NCBI GenBank assembly: GCA_900552795.1
Contig: USBB01000035.1
Coordinates: 1 to 23,544, forward strand
Direction: 5' to 3'
DNA length: 23,544 nucleotides
From: an uncultured Eubacterium sp.
Lineage (GTDB): Bacteria > Bacillota > Clostridia > Lachnospirales > Lachnospiraceae
Positions within the stretch are counted from its first letter, which is position 1. Every line of letters starts with the position of its first letter. Shown piece by piece: positions 16,233 through 23,100 of the stretch. The position numbers were made by a program, and so were the translations under genes. The notes beneath the pieces are model-generated. The model ran no database searches. It saw only the letters and a list, made by a program, of their open reading frames with translations, and had not been told where the DNA came from.

Positions 16233-16718
16233 TTGACCGGCAAAGACGAATTTTGCGAACAGATAAGAGATTGTGAGAGCGCAATGTATTCTTTGGCATT
16301 TTCTATTGTAAGAAATGAGACCGATGCGGGTGAGATAATAAGCGAATCCATATACCGCGCATACAAAAATTTATATACGCTTAAAAATAGCAATTCATTT
16401 AAACCATGGATACTGCGAATTGTTCATAACACAGCAGTGGAGATGATACGTAAAAATTCAAAAATTATGATACTTGATGAAGTTGAAGACATTGCAGATG
16501 ATGACACCAATGAGATAACTACAAGGCTGGCATTGCGTGAAACCGTTGAAAGCCTTAAGCAGCCATATCGCACAGTTGTTGTACTGTTTTATTATGAAAA
16601 CCTTTCAGTATCACAAATCTCACAAATCACAGGCACAAATATAGTTGCTGTAAAACAACAGCTGTCACGTGCAAGGAAGATGCTGCGAGAGATTTTGAAG
16701 GAGGATTTTAACGCATGA
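16233..16718 (+). CDS. sigV: ECF RNA polymerase sigma factor, SigV-like
   Basis: A small sigma-70-type factor of 161 residues with region 2 (about 12-75: MYSLAFSIVRNETDAGEIISES, then KNSNSFKPWILRIVHNTAVEMIRK) and region 4 (about 97-155: LALRETVESLKQPYRTVVVLFYYENLSVSQIS, then VAVKQQLSRARKMLRE). It lacks region 3, as ECF factors do. The SigV assignment rests mainly on the RsiV-like gene that follows. I choose TTG 16233 because GGAGG (16221-16225) is seven bases upstream; the in-frame ATG at 16227 is only one base from that SD. It overlaps its anti-sigma gene by four bases (ATGA), so the two are translationally coupled. It probably directs its own operon, but I did not find a convincing AAC/CGTC-type ECF promoter upstream of 14015. 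Confidence 0.85.
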   Translation: MTGKDEFCEQIRDCESAMYSLAFSIVRNETDAGEIISESIYRAYKNLYTLKNSNSFKPWILRIVHNTAVEMIRKNSKIMILDEVEDIADDDTNEITTRLALRETVESLKQPYRTVVVLFYYENLSVSQISQITGTNIVAVKQQLSRARKMLREILKEDFNA

Positions 16719-17596
16719 ATGATTTTGATAAATATTTAAAGAGTAAAGCACGGGAAGAGCAGACAGAAATTCCTGCCGGTGTTAAAAATCAAATAGAGCG
16801 TACACTTGAGGCGTTGCCCGAAATGGAACCGCAAAAAGTGTATATATATGTAGTGAAAAAAATTGCCGCCGCCGCCGCATGTGCAGCTTTTATAATGCTT
16901 TTTCTGCTTCCGAATGTAAGTCCTGCATATGCAAAAGCAATAGAGAAAATTCCGGTAATAGGAGATATTGTGCGCGTGGTGACAATACGTAATTATTTTT
17001 ATTCTGATAATAATCATGAAATGGATATTAGTGTTCCGAAGATAGAGGGCGAGAGCGGAACTGCTGCGGACTATATCAACAAGGATGTTAGTGAGCTGAC
17101 AACTACACTGGTGAATGAGTTTTATAGAAAGCTGGAAATAGAGGGAAACAGAGGCTTTGGCTCTATTCATGTTACTTATGAAACTGTGACAAATACAAAA
17201 CGTTGGTTTACGCTTAAATTGTCGGTTACAGAGACAGAAGCAAGCAGTAATCATTATTATGAATTTTATCATATTGATAAAATGAACGGTAAAATAATAC
17301 AGCTTGGTGATTTGTTTAATACAGATGATTTTTCAGATATTCTTGTTGCTGAAATTACAAAACAGATGCAGGAACAGATGGATAAAGATGAGAATGTAAA
17401 GTACTGGGTTGAGGACAGAGAGCTTGATAAGGGGTTTGCGTCCGTAAATGAGAACCATAACTTCTATTGGAATGATAATGGGGATTTAGTTATTGTATTT
17501 GATAAATATGAAGTTGCACCGGGTTCCATGGGAACACCTGAATTTGTAATAAGGAAAAATATTATCGAAAATATTTTAAAACCTGAATATAAGTAA
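16715..17596 (+). CDS. rsiV: Anti-sigma factor RsiV-like, lysozyme receptor type
   Basis: A protein of 293 residues. A cytoplasmic sigma-binding N-terminus (1-45) precedes one membrane segment (about 47-66, with an alanine run encoded by GCC repeats). The SPAYAKA stretch (69-75) forms a signal-peptidase-like site, and the conserved juxtamembrane IEKIPVIGDIVRVVT follows. The extracellular DUF3298-type domain includes HVTYETVTNT, QMQEQMDKDENVKYW and VIVFDKYEVAPGSMGTPEF. These closely match the Bacillus subtilis RsiV sequence as I remember it. RsiV binds lysozyme outside the cell and is then cut by signal peptidase and an intramembrane protease, which frees SigV. The same route is inferred here. 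It is the last gene of the MBOAT-SGNH-sigma operon. Confidence 0.88.
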   Translation: MNDFDKYLKSKAREEQTEIPAGVKNQIERTLEALPEMEPQKVYIYVVKKIAAAAACAAFIMLFLLPNVSPAYAKAIEKIPVIGDIVRVVTIRNYFYSDNNHEMDISVPKIEGESGTAADYINKDVSELTTTLVNEFYRKLEIEGNRGFGSIHVTYETVTNTKRWFTLKLSVTETEASSNHYYEFYHIDKMNGKIIQLGDLFNTDDFSDILVAEITKQMQEQMDKDENVKYWVEDRELDKGFASVNENHNFYWNDNGDLVIVFDKYEVAPGSMGTPEFVIRKNIIENILKPEYK

Positions 17597-17635
17597 TAAA
17601 TTCATCTGAAATTTCGCGAAAATTTAAATTTATGA

Positions 17636-17663
17636 TTGACATATCCGTAATTAGTGATATGCT
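17636..17663 (+). promoter_or_regulatory. Promoter of tRNA-Pro
   Basis: A perfect TTGACA (17636-17641) and TATGCT (17658-17663) lie 16 bases apart, with TG at 17655-17656 giving an extended -10. The tRNA begins 18 bases later. Confidence 0.65.
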
Positions 17664-17681
17664 AATACAGTAAGTTTAATT

Positions 17682-17755
17682 CGGGGCGTAGCACAGCTTG
17701 GTAGTGCGCTGCGTTCGGGACGCAGAGGTCGCAGGTTCAAATCCTGTCGCCCCGA
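17682..17755 (+). tRNA. tRNA-Pro (anticodon CGG)
   Basis: A 74-nt cloverleaf. The acceptor stem is CGGGGCG (17682-17688) with CGCCCCG (17748-17754) and discriminator A at 17755. The anticodon stem CTGCG/CGCAG encloses TTCGGGA, so the anticodon is CGG (17716-17718), and the T loop has GGTTCAAATCC. CCA is not encoded, so it must be added afterwards. It has its own promoter and a strong terminator downstream. No tRNA end duplication or integrase is present, so it is not marked as an attachment site. Confidence 0.97.
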
Positions 17756-17776
17756 TTTTTATATTATTACAGTGTC

Positions 17777-17826
17777 AAATGTGCCGCAGACGTATTAAAA
17801 ACGTCAGAAAGCGGCACATTTTTTTT
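17777..17826 (+). terminator. Intrinsic terminator of the tRNA-Pro transcript
   Basis: AAATGTGCCGC (17777-17787) pairs with GCGGCACATTT (17811-17821). An inner GACGT/ACGTC stem follows the outer one, and a run of T residues reaches 17826. Confidence 0.88.
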
Positions 17827-17947
17827 ATAGGATTAGGGTGTCAAAAGGTCTTGAGTCCACTTGTGCGTGCCAGCGCGCAAATATTTGTAAATTGTAATCT
17901 TATATCAAAATTTCAGTAAATGAGGTTGATTTTGACACGATTTTGCT

Positions 17948-17976
17948 TTGCACCAATTCGTATTAAATGCTAACAT
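17948..17976 (+). promoter_or_regulatory. Candidate promoter of the beta-propeller protein gene
   Basis: TTGCAC (17948-17953) and TAACAT (17971-17976) have 17-base spacing, 52 bases before the start codon. A perfect TTGACA at 17932-17937 lacks a suitably spaced -10 and is part of an inverted repeat (17838-17846 with 17930-17938). Confidence 0.4.
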
Positions 17977-18027
17977 TTAGTAAGAATTGTATTTAAGTTG
18001 AATTTTATGTTCAAAGGAGGTAAAGCA

Positions 18028-20040
18028 ATGGCATATTTATTAAAAGAGGATTTCAAAAATTTTCCTATTGGAGAGTTTCCGTATGATAAGCTTCATTCGG
18101 CAATGGGTGAGTACCATTATATAGAGTATCCCGGGTATCGTGGTGTTTGGAATGATCCTGTCTGCAATTATACTTATAACGGTCAGGGTGCGTCATGGAT
18201 TGTAACAGAATGCGATAAAAAGCATTATATGGAGCAGATGAGGATAAGAAATGACAAGCCACACAGAACATTTCCTATGCTTACAAGCGGTGACAGATTT
18301 TGGCATGATTATACTATAGAAGCAAAGCTTAGAATGTTTACAACAAAATGGGGAAGTGCCGGAATAGGTTTCTGCTGTCAGAATTCAACTAATCTTCTTG
18401 TTCTTATATTTGAGGAAAATCAGCTTAAGCTGGCTTACAGACACAAAGAAGAAATAGAGCTTATTGAGAGTGTGCCATTTGAGTATAACTGTGACTCTTA
18501 TTATGTGTTAAAGGCAGAAATAAATGATGAAAATGTAAAATGTTTTGTTGATGGTAAACTTTATTTTGACGTCAATACACAATATGCAAAGCAGGGCGGC
18601 AAGATTGCAATTACAGCGACAATACCTGCACAGTTTGAGTATGTTAATGTTATGACAAGTGACGAAACTGCTGATGATATAATAAAGAACAGAGAAGCTT
18701 ACGAGCTTCTTTGCAGCGAAGCTCAAAATAAATATCCGAAAATGAAGCTTTTAAAGAAAATTGATTTAAAAGGCTTCGGTACGGGGAGACAGTTAAGGTT
18801 TGGACATCTGCTTGGAAACGGTGAGTATCAGTTTGTGATGGCACAGTGCCAGAAACGTGTAAACAGAGATGCATACGGAACCATAAGCTGCCTTACTGCA
18901 ATGGATTTGGACGGAAATGTTTTGTGGCAGCTTGGCGAGCCTACGTCAAATACGGATCTTGGCACGATATCGGCAGATATGCCAATGCAGATATATGATA
19001 TTGACGGTGACGGTTTTGATGAGGTTATAACTGCCAAAAATTTTGAGATACTGATTCTTGACGGAAGAACAGGGGAAGTGAAAAAGAGAGCAAAGACACC
19101 GTACTCAACAGCGGATGAGGACGGAACTCTTATCGGGGTTCCTGACGGAATATATGCATTTGACAGAATTAATCCTGACGGAATGAGAATATGCAATTTC
19201 AGAGGCTTGGAACAACCGAGAGATATTCTTATAAAAGACAGATATTGCAGAGTTTATGCCTTAAATGACAATCTCGAAGTGATGTGGCATTTCCAGAGTG
19301 ACAAGAATACAGGACATTTTCCGTTTGCCATAGACATAAATGGTGACGGGCATGATGAGCTTTTAGTCGGTTATAATATGCTTGACTGCAACGGAAATAA
19401 GCTTTGGACCATGCCTGTTTGCGATGACCATATAGATGAAATTGTTCCGGGAAAGTTTGAGACAGGCCCAGATAAAGGAAAGAAGTTTTTTGCATGTGTT
19501 GCTGGAACGGAAGGGTTTATAATATGTGATTTTGACGGTAATATTATAAAAAAGGACGGAATAGGACATGCGCAGAGAGTAAGTCTTGGAAATTATCTGC
19601 CGGATAAAGACGGTTATGAGATGGTTGTCGTTAATTTCTGGGGACATCAGGGAATTATATATTTCTATGACAGCGAGGGAAATCAGCTTTGGGAAATGGA
19701 AAATGAGATGAACGGAAATCTGCTTACTCCTGTGAACTGGACAGGTGACGGACAGGACTTCATACTGCTTAATGCAGACACACAGAAGGGCGGAATGATT
19801 GACGGAAACGGTGTAAGAGTGGTAAGCTTTCCTGATGACGGACATCCTGTGATGTGTGCTGAAGCCGTAAATCTGTTCGGAGATGCAAGAGATGAGATTG
19901 TAACATGGGATTATCATTCAATGTATATATATACTCAGGACGACAATCCAAGAGAAAATGTTTATGCACCTTACAAATATCCTGAATACAATGCATCAAA
20001 TTATCGCGGAGAGTACTCATACAGAGAAAAATTCTGGTAA
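18028..20040 (+). CDS. LamG-like plus beta-propeller (FG-GAP/PL11-like) protein, probably linked to polysaccharide use
   Basis: A protein of 670 residues without signal peptide or membrane segment. Residues about 88-210 look like a concanavalin/LamG or DUF1080-type beta-sandwich (FWHDYTIEAKLRMF, GIGFCCQNSTNLLVLIF, VKCFVDGKLYFDV). From about 250 onward there are repeated propeller blades. Two calcium-binding loops are clear, DIDGDGFDEV (324-333) and DINGDGHDEL (436-445), with further blade motifs such as DLDGNVLWQL and DSEGNQLWEM. This layout recalls rhamnogalacturonan lyase (PL11) propellers, but I do not see an unambiguous PL11 catalytic set, so lyase activity is only a possibility. The start at 18028 has SD AAAGGAGG (18013-18020) at seven bases. 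It appears to be transcribed alone. Confidence 0.7.
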   Translation: MAYLLKEDFKNFPIGEFPYDKLHSAMGEYHYIEYPGYRGVWNDPVCNYTYNGQGASWIVTECDKKHYMEQMRIRNDKPHRTFPMLTSGDRFWHDYTIEAKLRMFTTKWGSAGIGFCCQNSTNLLVLIFEENQLKLAYRHKEEIELIESVPFEYNCDSYYVLKAEINDENVKCFVDGKLYFDVNTQYAKQGGKIAITATIPAQFEYVNVMTSDETADDIIKNREAYELLCSEAQNKYPKMKLLKKIDLKGFGTGRQLRFGHLLGNGEYQFVMAQCQKRVNRDAYGTISCLTAMDLDGNVLWQLGEPTSNTDLGTISADMPMQIYDIDGDGFDEVITAKNFEILILDGRTGEVKKRAKTPYSTADEDGTLIGVPDGIYAFDRINPDGMRICNFRGLEQPRDILIKDRYCRVYALNDNLEVMWHFQSDKNTGHFPFAIDINGDGHDELLVGYNMLDCNGNKLWTMPVCDDHIDEIVPGKFETGPDKGKKFFACVAGTEGFIICDFDGNIIKKDGIGHAQRVSLGNYLPDKDGYEMVVVNFWGHQGIIYFYDSEGNQLWEMENEMNGNLLTPVNWTGDGQDFILLNADTQKGGMIDGNGVRVVSFPDDGHPVMCAEAVNLFGDARDEIVTWDYHSMYIYTQDDNPRENVYAPYKYPEYNASNYRGEYSYREKFW

Positions 20041-20120
20041 TGGTACAGGATAAAATGATGTATCTGCGACACATGGCTTGAAAAGTAAATGCCCTTACGA
20101 GCGTTTCCTTTTCTTCGCAC

Positions 20121-20266
20121 ATGGTATAATAACTCCGGAATCCAGATGTGCATAGCACATCTGCCGCTGTCAAAGACAGCTCATTAATTCTGTCGTTACC
20201 ATATCAGGTGAAATCAAATATCTGCTTCGCAGCTGCTTGATTTCCTGCTGATATGGTATAATAACT
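20121..20266. repeat. Hairpin-rich intergenic element flanked by a 14-base direct repeat
   Basis: ATGGTATAATAACT occurs at 20121-20134 and again at 20253-20266. Between the copies lie AGATGTGC-ATA-GCACATCT (20144-20162) and GCTGTC-AAA-GACAGC (20166-20180). A 60-base hairpin (20198-20257) follows, built from ACCATATCAG/CTGATATGGT, GAAATCAA/TTGATTTC and CTGC/GCAG. No gene lies in 20041-20380. The bounding direct repeat suggests a MITE-like insertion or a duplicated regulatory site. Confidence 0.55.
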
Positions 20267-20315
20267 AAACAAAAGTATTTTTTAAGATACAAGAATTGTC
20301 TTAATTAAAAAAAGA

Positions 20316-20344
20316 TTGACGTTAATAACTTATTAATGTATTAT
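20316..20344 (+). promoter_or_regulatory. Strong promoter of the sortase-substrate operon
   Basis: TTGACG (20316-20321) and TATTAT (20339-20344) have 17-base spacing, and TG directly precedes the -10. Transcription would start near 20351, 30 bases before the start codon. The near-consensus boxes fit the codon bias of the first gene toward high expression. Confidence 0.7.
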
Positions 20345-20380
20345 GTATGTATAAAAAATTACAAAATGGAGGTAAAGGAA

Positions 20381-20902
20381 ATGAAACTTAAAAAGTTAGT
20401 TGTTGCTGCATTAGCTTCAGTTATGGTTATGGCTTCTACAGTTGTTGCATTTGGTGCTGAAATTTCTGCTACAGAAAAGTCAGTTATTGATGCTCTTAAG
20501 GATACTGGTATTGCAACAGAATATGTTACACAGGCTGAGAACTATTTAAAGGGTGTTGAACTCACTGATGCTCAGGCTCAGGTAGTTATTACTGAAATCG
20601 GTAAGGCTAAGGAAACAGCAAACGGTGTTACAGATATCAACAAGTTTACATCAGCTCAGAAGAGTGCTATTCTTAAGAACATTGAGACAGCAGCTGAAGC
20701 TTGTGGTCTTACAGTAAGCGTTGATTCTGCTAAGGGTATCATCAGAATTCTTGATGCTAATGGTAAGGTTGTTGCTGAAGCTACTACTTCTGTAGTTAAG
20801 GATACAGGCGCTAATATGGCAGTTACAGTTTCTGTTGTTTCACTTCTCGCTGTTGCATTAATCGGTTGTGCAGTAGCAGGCAAGAAGTTTGCAGCAAGAT
20901 AA
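20381..20902 (+). CDS. Small secreted, sortase-anchored surface protein with VKDTG sorting signal
   Basis: A 173-residue precursor. A signal peptide (1-26, ending VVAFGA) is followed by a small helical, Ala/Glu/Lys-rich domain (about 27-108) and a short beta-like segment (IIRILDANGKVVAEATT). At the C-terminus are VKDTGAN (139-145), a hydrophobic helix (147-166) and the tail KKFAAR. The order motif, helix, positive tail is that of a sortase substrate, with VKDTG in place of LPxTG. A sortase gene starts nine bases after its stop. Codon use is skewed to GCT, GTT, AAG and ACA, unlike its neighbours, suggesting very high expression. The start at 20381 has GGAGG (20368-20372) at eight bases. I do not recognise the mature domain. 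Confidence 0.75.
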   Translation: MKLKKLVVAALASVMVMASTVVAFGAEISATEKSVIDALKDTGIATEYVTQAENYLKGVELTDAQAQVVITEIGKAKETANGVTDINKFTSAQKSAILKNIETAAEACGLTVSVDSAKGIIRILDANGKVVAEATTSVVKDTGANMAVTVSVVSLLAVALIGCAVAGKKFAAR

Positions 20903-20911
20903 TTTAGCTGA

Positions 20912-21571
20912 TTGAAAAAGAATATTAAAAGGATAATGGCATATATATATATGCCATTATTTTTTGTAATTTTAGGATATGGAATAGTATATATCGCAGC
21001 GCGTCCTGTTATTGACACGATATCATCGGTGGCGAGCATATTTATATCAGACAAGCCGCCTGTATTCAGCGATATTACGGTTACTTCTATCTTCGAGGCG
21101 CCTAAAGAAGATGTTGGTGACGTTATTCCGGAATCAGAAGTTAAAATTCCTTCATATGGTGAGCATTATGCCAATATTACGTGTGAAAGAATAGGTTTAT
21201 CGGCAGAGATATGCTATGGTGACAGCTATAGTATATTGAGAAAAAATGTAGGGCATTATGCCGGATCTTCATTTCCGGGATATGGAAAGCCCATTATGCT
21301 TGCCGCACACAGAACACAGCATTTCTTTCCTCTAAAGGATGCTGTTGTAGGAGATATTATAACTATCACTACAAGTTATGGTGTGTATGAGTATGAAGTT
21401 ACAGATATTCAGATAAGAGATAAAAATGATAAGACAGCATACAATTTAAATCAGGATAAGGAACAGCTTATAATGTATACCTGTTATCCTTTTGTATTTT
21501 TGGCTGATTCTCAGAACAGATATTTCGTGTATGCGGACAAGATTTCGGGTCCGACAATACAGGAAGATTAG
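20912..21571 (+). CDS. Class D/E-like sortase
   Basis: A protein of 219 residues with an N-terminal membrane anchor (about 8-30) and an extracellular sortase beta-barrel. The catalytic triad is visible: H133 in MLAAHRTQHFFPL, C191 in IMYTCYPF and R203 in NRYFVYA. It would cleave a sorting motif and link the protein to the wall or to another subunit; the adjacent VKDTG protein is the obvious substrate. The start is uncertain. TTG 20912 keeps the basic KKNIKR segment but lacks a clear SD, while ATG 20936 is very close to AAAAGGA and lies inside a palindrome. That 28-base palindrome with a T tract, at 20933-20965, may cut transcription before most of this gene. Confidence 0.87.
   Translation: MKKNIKRIMAYIYMPLFFVILGYGIVYIAARPVIDTISSVASIFISDKPPVFSDITVTSIFEAPKEDVGDVIPESEVKIPSYGEHYANITCERIGLSAEICYGDSYSILRKNVGHYAGSSFPGYGKPIMLAAHRTQHFFPLKDAVVGDIITITTSYGVYEYEVTDIQIRDKNDKTAYNLNQDKEQLIMYTCYPFVFLADSQNRYFVYADKISGPTIQED
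20933..20965 (+). terminator. Terminator-like perfect palindrome inside the start of the sortase gene
   Basis: ATAATGGCATATAT and its exact reverse complement adjoin to give a 28-base palindrome (20933-20960) followed by six T residues ending at 20965. It lies 31 bases after the stop codon of the abundant substrate gene and within the first codons of the sortase. It would act as a partial terminator that lowers sortase relative to substrate. This is inferred from structure only. Confidence 0.55.
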
Positions 21572-21580
21572 GAGGCGGCT

Positions 21581-22462
21581 ATGAGTAAGAATAAAAATTT
21601 AGGACAGAAGGTTGTCAGTGTAATTGTTGCATTTTTATTATCTATTATCTTAACTTTGTTATGTTATATATTCTGCATTTATTTTGGTATGTTTAATGTA
21701 AGTGCTGTGACTAATGCCATTAACACAAGCGGATATTGTCAGAATATAGTTGAATACAGTGAGAAGAGCTCTGCTGAGGCAGCTATTCCTATGGGATTGC
21801 CTGAAAGTGTTTTTGTTGATATTTTTGATGTGACGGAAACACGTACAGAAGCTCATAATTATATAACTGCAAGTGTTGAAGGGCATGATTACCAGCCTGA
21901 TACATCTGCGGCAAAGGAAAGACTTATAAACAGTATTCATGCTTATGTACAGGAGTCTGGAGCTGAATTGACAGACGAGACAAAGGCCAATGCTGATAAG
22001 TTTGCGGACGAGATAATGACAGCATATGCAAAGAATATTAAAATACCGTTTTTTAATTATTTTGTAATGGTAAAAAATGCAGTTATGGGACTTATTTATA
22101 TTGCAATTCCTGTATTAGTGATTCTTAGCGTTGTAGCAATAATTATACTTATCAGAATGCATAAGTGGCCTCACCGTGCAATGAGATATATATCATACAG
22201 TACAATAGCAGTTTCACTTATGACATTTATATTGCCAGCATATTTGATGGCTGACGGTATTTATAAAAGGATTTCCATTTCTCCGGAGTATGTTTATAAT
22301 TTCCTTGTTAAATATATAGATAACAGTTTGTCGACATTTTTTGTTATGTCGGGCATTTTCGCTGCAATAAGTGCAGTTATGATAGTTGCTATATATATTA
22401 AGAGGAAAAAGCTTGAAGAGAAATCAAGAAAACACAGGCATGAACACAGACAGACAATTTAA
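21581..22462 (+). CDS. Membrane protein of unknown function in the sortase operon
   Basis: A protein of 293 residues that I do not assign to a family. One membrane helix (about 10-36) is followed by a probable extracellular region of roughly 130 residues (about 37-165), rich in Ala, Glu and Asp. Three more helices follow (about 168-192, 204-224 and 251-273), and the C-terminus is highly basic with many histidines (KRKKLEEKSRKHRHEHR). AGGAGG overlapping the sortase stop provides the SD, so it is translationally linked to the sortase. A role in surface-protein anchoring or in assisting the sortase is suggested by position alone. It is the last gene before the terminator at 22481-22528. Confidence 0.75.
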   Translation: MSKNKNLGQKVVSVIVAFLLSIILTLLCYIFCIYFGMFNVSAVTNAINTSGYCQNIVEYSEKSSAEAAIPMGLPESVFVDIFDVTETRTEAHNYITASVEGHDYQPDTSAAKERLINSIHAYVQESGAELTDETKANADKFADEIMTAYAKNIKIPFFNYFVMVKNAVMGLIYIAIPVLVILSVVAIIILIRMHKWPHRAMRYISYSTIAVSLMTFILPAYLMADGIYKRISISPEYVYNFLVKYIDNSLSTFFVMSGIFAAISAVMIVAIYIKRKKLEEKSRKHRHEHRQTI

Positions 22463-22480
22463 TCATAGTATAATGTATTT

Positions 22481-22528
22481 AACCGTATGACTTGTTGATT
22501 ATAAAATTGATAAGAATACGGTTTTTTT
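22481..22528 (+). terminator. Intrinsic terminator of the sortase operon
   Basis: AACCGTAT (22481-22488) pairs with ATACGGTT (22516-22523), with a 27-base intervening loop, and runs into a T tract. Confidence 0.65.
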
Positions 22529-22539
22529 ATAAGATTACA

Positions 22540-22561
22540 GCGTCGTTCACGACGCTTTTTT
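22540..22561 (+). terminator. Terminator hairpin identical to 13926-13947
   Basis: GCGTCG-TTCA-CGACGC is followed by six T residues. It ends two bases before the AAGGAGG SD of the ArsC-like gene, so that gene either has a promoter overlapping this region or depends on read-through. Confidence 0.7.
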
Positions 22562-22573
22562 AAGGAGGAAGAA

Positions 22574-22921
22574 ATGTTATTTGTTGAGTATCCTAAATGC
22601 AGTACATGCAAAAAAGCAAAAGCATGGCTTGACGAGCACAATCTTGATTATGAGGACCGCAATATAAAAGAAGAAAATCCTACACAGGAAGAGTTAAATG
22701 AGTGGTATAAGCAGAGCGGTTTGCCTATTAAGAAATTTTTTAATACAAGCGGTGTTTTATATAAACAAATGAATTTAAAGGAAAAACTTGCAGATATGAG
22801 TGATGATGAGCAGATAAAACTTCTGTCAACTGACGGAATGCTGGTAAAAAGGCCAATAGTTGTAAAAGGTGATAAAATACTTGTTGGTTTTAAAGAAAGA
22901 GATTGGGAAGAGCTTTTGTGA
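22574..22921 (+). CDS. ArsC/Spx-family thioredoxin-fold protein
   Basis: A protein of 115 residues with the ArsC-type thioredoxin fold. The N-terminal redox site is KCSTCKKAKAWLD (C9 and C12, a CxxC), and LVKRPIVVKGDKILVGF supplies the conserved R-P-(I/V) segment. Full ArsC arsenate reductases use one Cys and an Arg triad; CxxC with this length is closer to YffB/Spx-like members annotated as arsenate reductase family. Whether it reduces arsenate or acts as a redox regulator is unresolved. There are no arsenic-resistance neighbours (arsR, arsB), which weakens the arsenic role. The start has a very strong SD, AAGGAGG (22563-22569), at four bases, directly behind a terminator hairpin. Confidence 0.85.
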   Translation: MLFVEYPKCSTCKKAKAWLDEHNLDYEDRNIKEENPTQEELNEWYKQSGLPIKKFFNTSGVLYKQMNLKEKLADMSDDEQIKLLSTDGMLVKRPIVVKGDKILVGFKERDWEELL

Positions 22922-23026
22922 TTATAGTCTATTTGAGCGATTTAGATAGCTTGAATATAATTGTATACACAATACAGTATTTTTATAATAAATAAAAGTT
23001 TTTTGAGATTTTTTTGAAAAAATGTA

Positions 23027-23055
23027 TTGACAAATACTTAATCAGGGTGTACTAT
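23027..23055 (+). promoter_or_regulatory. Promoter of the five-hairpin noncoding RNA
   Basis: A perfect TTGACA (23027-23032) and TACTAT (23050-23055) have 17-base spacing. A full TATAAT overlaps at 23055-23060 but would give 22-base spacing. Transcription would start near 23062. The stretch 22922-23026 before it shows no gene or strong site. Confidence 0.6.
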
Positions 23056-23100
23056 ATAATCATAAAAGACATCAGACAAATATAGAACTAAACAATTAGA

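Noticed and set aside
16736..17272. 178-codon minus-strand frame inside rsiV
   Set aside because: Its Cys/His/Ile-rich composition is typical of an antisense shadow, and the sense strand encodes a clearly recognisable RsiV-like protein.
17682..17755. tRNA-Pro as an integration site of a mobile element
   Set aside because: No integrase and no duplicated tRNA 3' end is present in the window.
17698..17919. Open frame starting within the tRNA (contains RDAEVAGSNPVAP)
   Set aside because: This is the well-known false protein made by translating a tRNA gene; it also crosses the tRNA terminator.
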